DNA of 64,000 nucleotides from Acanthaster planci (Eukaryota; Echinodermata; Asteroidea; Valvatida; Acanthasteridae), in assembly GCF_001949145.1 (NCBI RefSeq), contig NW_019091410.1:575789-639788 (forward strand), given 5' to 3'. Under the pieces are notes generated by a model that was given only the letters and a program-made list of their open reading frames with translations, searched no databases and was not told where the DNA came from. Positions 62,179-64,000 of this stretch are shown piece after piece. The position numbers and the translations under genes are program-made. The first letter of the stretch is position 1, and each line of letters begins with the position of its first letter.

Positions 62179-63542
62179 CTATTCCATAATAAATCCGCTG
62201 AAGCGACACCTCTCGTTTGGTCGGTCGATCTTTCTCACGGTGTAAATGCACTTCTCCGTGTCTAAGACCATCTCGCACCTCAGTTCGTCATACCCCGTAG
62301 GCTTCAGAGCACTATATACGGTAGACAGACAAAAGTTGGAGTCGTTACTGAACGAGCCAGATTGCTAATCCAAAAGCACATGCTCGGCACAAGGCTATTT
62401 GGAAATTAACAGCTGTCATACGCAGCCTGAATCGAGTGCGCTTTGTTCCTGAGAGTTCTCGGCTTTTCGAAATACGAACTGGCTCATTCTGTCATTTCCA
62501 GAATTTTTCTAAATTCCATGTTTCCCTGACTTAACAAACCCAACTACTCTTGCTATCAATCGTAGAACACCTAGCGACGACATGTATCAGCAGATATTTG
62601 CTGATGCAAACGTTCCGATTTAATTCAAAAGAAAGCGAACACGCGTAATAAACGCAACCTATTTTTAACGAGGAAGCATCCAATCATCGTGGGATCTCAC
62701 CGATTTATGTTGAATGTTAACTAAACAACTCACTCGGAGGATTTCTTACATTTTTCGGAATCAGTTGGGATTCGTTTCGGGATTTACTAATGAATGGCTT
62801 TCCTCTGTTTCGTCAAGATCGCAGGCCCACGAACCAGACCAACAACGCTTTGAGGTTCTCAAAATACAACAACGCGTCACGCCACGTTCATCGTGTAACT
62901 ATGTTCTATTCGGGCAACACTACGCTGTGCGGTTAGAGTTATTTCACTGCGCGGTGAGAGTGCTGTTCAGGTGACGCCTGGAACGGTTATGGCCTCGTCG
63001 TTTTACTGGAAATTCAAAATTATGACCACTAGGACAACTTTTTTTCGCGCAGTGCTACAACTCTCATCGCGCAGTGCAGCAACTCTCATCGCGTAGTGAA
63101 ACAACTCTCACCGCGCAGTGCAACAACTCTCATCGTGCAGTGCAACAATTCTAACCGCGCAACGAGACTATTCTCTTCGCTCAGTGCAACAACTCCCATC
63201 GTACAGTGCAACAACTCTCATCGTGTAGTGCAACAACTCTCATCGTGCAGTGCAACAACTCTCACCGCGCAGTGAAACAACTGTCATCGTACAGTGCAAC
63301 AACTCTCATCGCGTAGTGCAACAACTCTCATCGTGCAGTGCAACAATTTTCATCGCCCAGTGTAATGTGGCCTGAATAGAACACCGTATGTATCAGATCA
63401 ATAAATTATTCTCACATAGAGCAGCACTGGACCGCAGTGCTTCGTTTGTACTGGATGCACATGCACTTCATGCATGTGGTTGACACGTGAGCGGGTATAC
63501 GCAGATCCTTCTCAATCATCTCACCAACCATGCACTCCACGT
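62179..63542 (-). CDS. Beta-microseminoprotein-like secreted protein 2 (first exon outside window)
   Basis: Two exons, 63542-63416 and 62311-62179, join through split codon AT|T as in the first gene. They encode DVECMVGEMIEKDL, TTCMKCMCIQY, VQCCS, PTGYDELRCEM, KCIYTVRKI and RCRFSGFIME before the stop. Nine of the ten family cysteines are here; the tenth belongs to the missing signal-peptide exon. Exon 2 has a leading AC that completes a GAC codon, so the upstream exon must end in phase 1, as in the neighbour. No signal-peptide exon was seen in 63543-64000. The product differs from the neighbour by three extra residues after the second Cys and a C-terminal Glu. Confidence 0.85.
62918..63362. 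repeat. 22-bp minisatellite with inverted copies on one side
   Basis: About 14 direct copies of CAGTGCAACAACTCTCATCG plus CG fill 63050-63362. At 62918-62970 two copies are in the opposite orientation (GCGGTTAGAGTTATTTCACT, then GCGCGGTGAGAGTGCTGTTC). The array lies in the intron between the two visible exons of the second MSMB-like gene. A transcript could fold the inverted copies onto any direct copy. Confidence 0.9.
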
Positions 63543-64000
63543 CTATGTGAAATAAACACAGATAAAACCTCTGAGAGACTGCATCGTTGCAGAAAAAATG
63601 ATGTCTTTCCGGTCCATGCTTTAGCATCACTCGAATGAATAATATGAATTACCGGTAATACAAAAAAGCTTACCAAGGCAGTCAAACTTGAAAGTGATAT
63701 CTCTCCACACGTTACTTTTTTGAACTTTTTTGAAGTTTCAGTTGCTTTTTTTTTGAGTATATACTTTCTTAAATCTCTGTTTTATTTTGTTACCCTTTTC
63801 ACGAATGACTGGTCCAGTTAGGTAAAAAAAAAAACAGTTGACACGCGTGTCCTGTCGTGAAAACGGTGACAATCTATTATGACGTTTATGTTCACAATTT
63901 AAGAGCGTAAATCGAACCCAGTAAGAATGCATATCGAATAGGAGAAACACCGCGTCATCTCTTCAACGGGACGCGACGACGGCAGGACGGCTCGGTTGCT
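63543..64000. other. Right edge: intron of the second MSMB-like gene
   Basis: AT-rich sequence with a poly-A run and no recognisable signal-peptide exon. The missing first exon is expected beyond 64000. Confidence 0.4.

Noticed and set aside
1-64000. CRISPR arrays, operons, prophage or other bacterial systems
   Set aside because: The window is intron-rich animal DNA; tandem repeats present lack unique spacers and no cas-like or phage genes were seen.

Overview
The window is eukaryotic, animal nuclear DNA. Its genes are split into many short exons with GT-AG introns. The protein families point to a deuterostome invertebrate: a USP36/42-type deubiquitinase, a TRPA channel with 16 ankyrin repeats, a short flavin monooxygenase, an AGPAT acyltransferase and two beta-microseminoprotein-like genes. 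An echinoderm (perhaps a sea star) is my tentative guess, from the AT-rich introns, small inverted-repeat elements and frequent 'taggcct' words. Nothing in the sequence proves a species. All exon borders were read by hand from splice signals, reading phase and family similarity.

Layout. (1) 466-11968, minus: USP36-like ubiquitin protease, 12 coding exons seen, C-terminal end beyond the left edge. Its catalytic domain contains a 105-bp unit, built from one exon plus its splice donor, repeated four times in frame. (2) 14024-15014, plus: a two-exon gene for a 103-residue helical protein I do not recognise, probably divergent from USP36. (3) 17778-40567, minus: a complete 26-exon TRPA1-like channel gene (1206 residues, all phases consistent). 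Its introns carry most of the mobile and tandem repeats. (4) 44558-47618, plus: four-exon flavin-containing monooxygenase, 422 residues. (5) 49021-52525, minus: three exons of an AGPAT-like acyltransferase. One internal exon and everything upstream, including the NHx4D catalytic motif, were not found. (6) 56717-59292 and 62179-63542, minus: two tandem beta-microseminoprotein-like secreted cysteine-rich genes. The second lacks its first exon at the right edge.

These genes do not form one pathway; this looks like ordinary animal gene order. The parts most worth a second look are the in-frame exon-repeat array in USP36, the TRPA channel that lacks most human electrophile-sensing cysteines, the incomplete AGPAT, and the tandem microseminoprotein pair. 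Several long near-perfect palindromes also stand out: the zero-loop palindrome at 43502, the foldback at 30226, and a minisatellite with inverted copies at 62918-63362. I saw no CRISPR array, rRNA gene or convincing functional tRNA.
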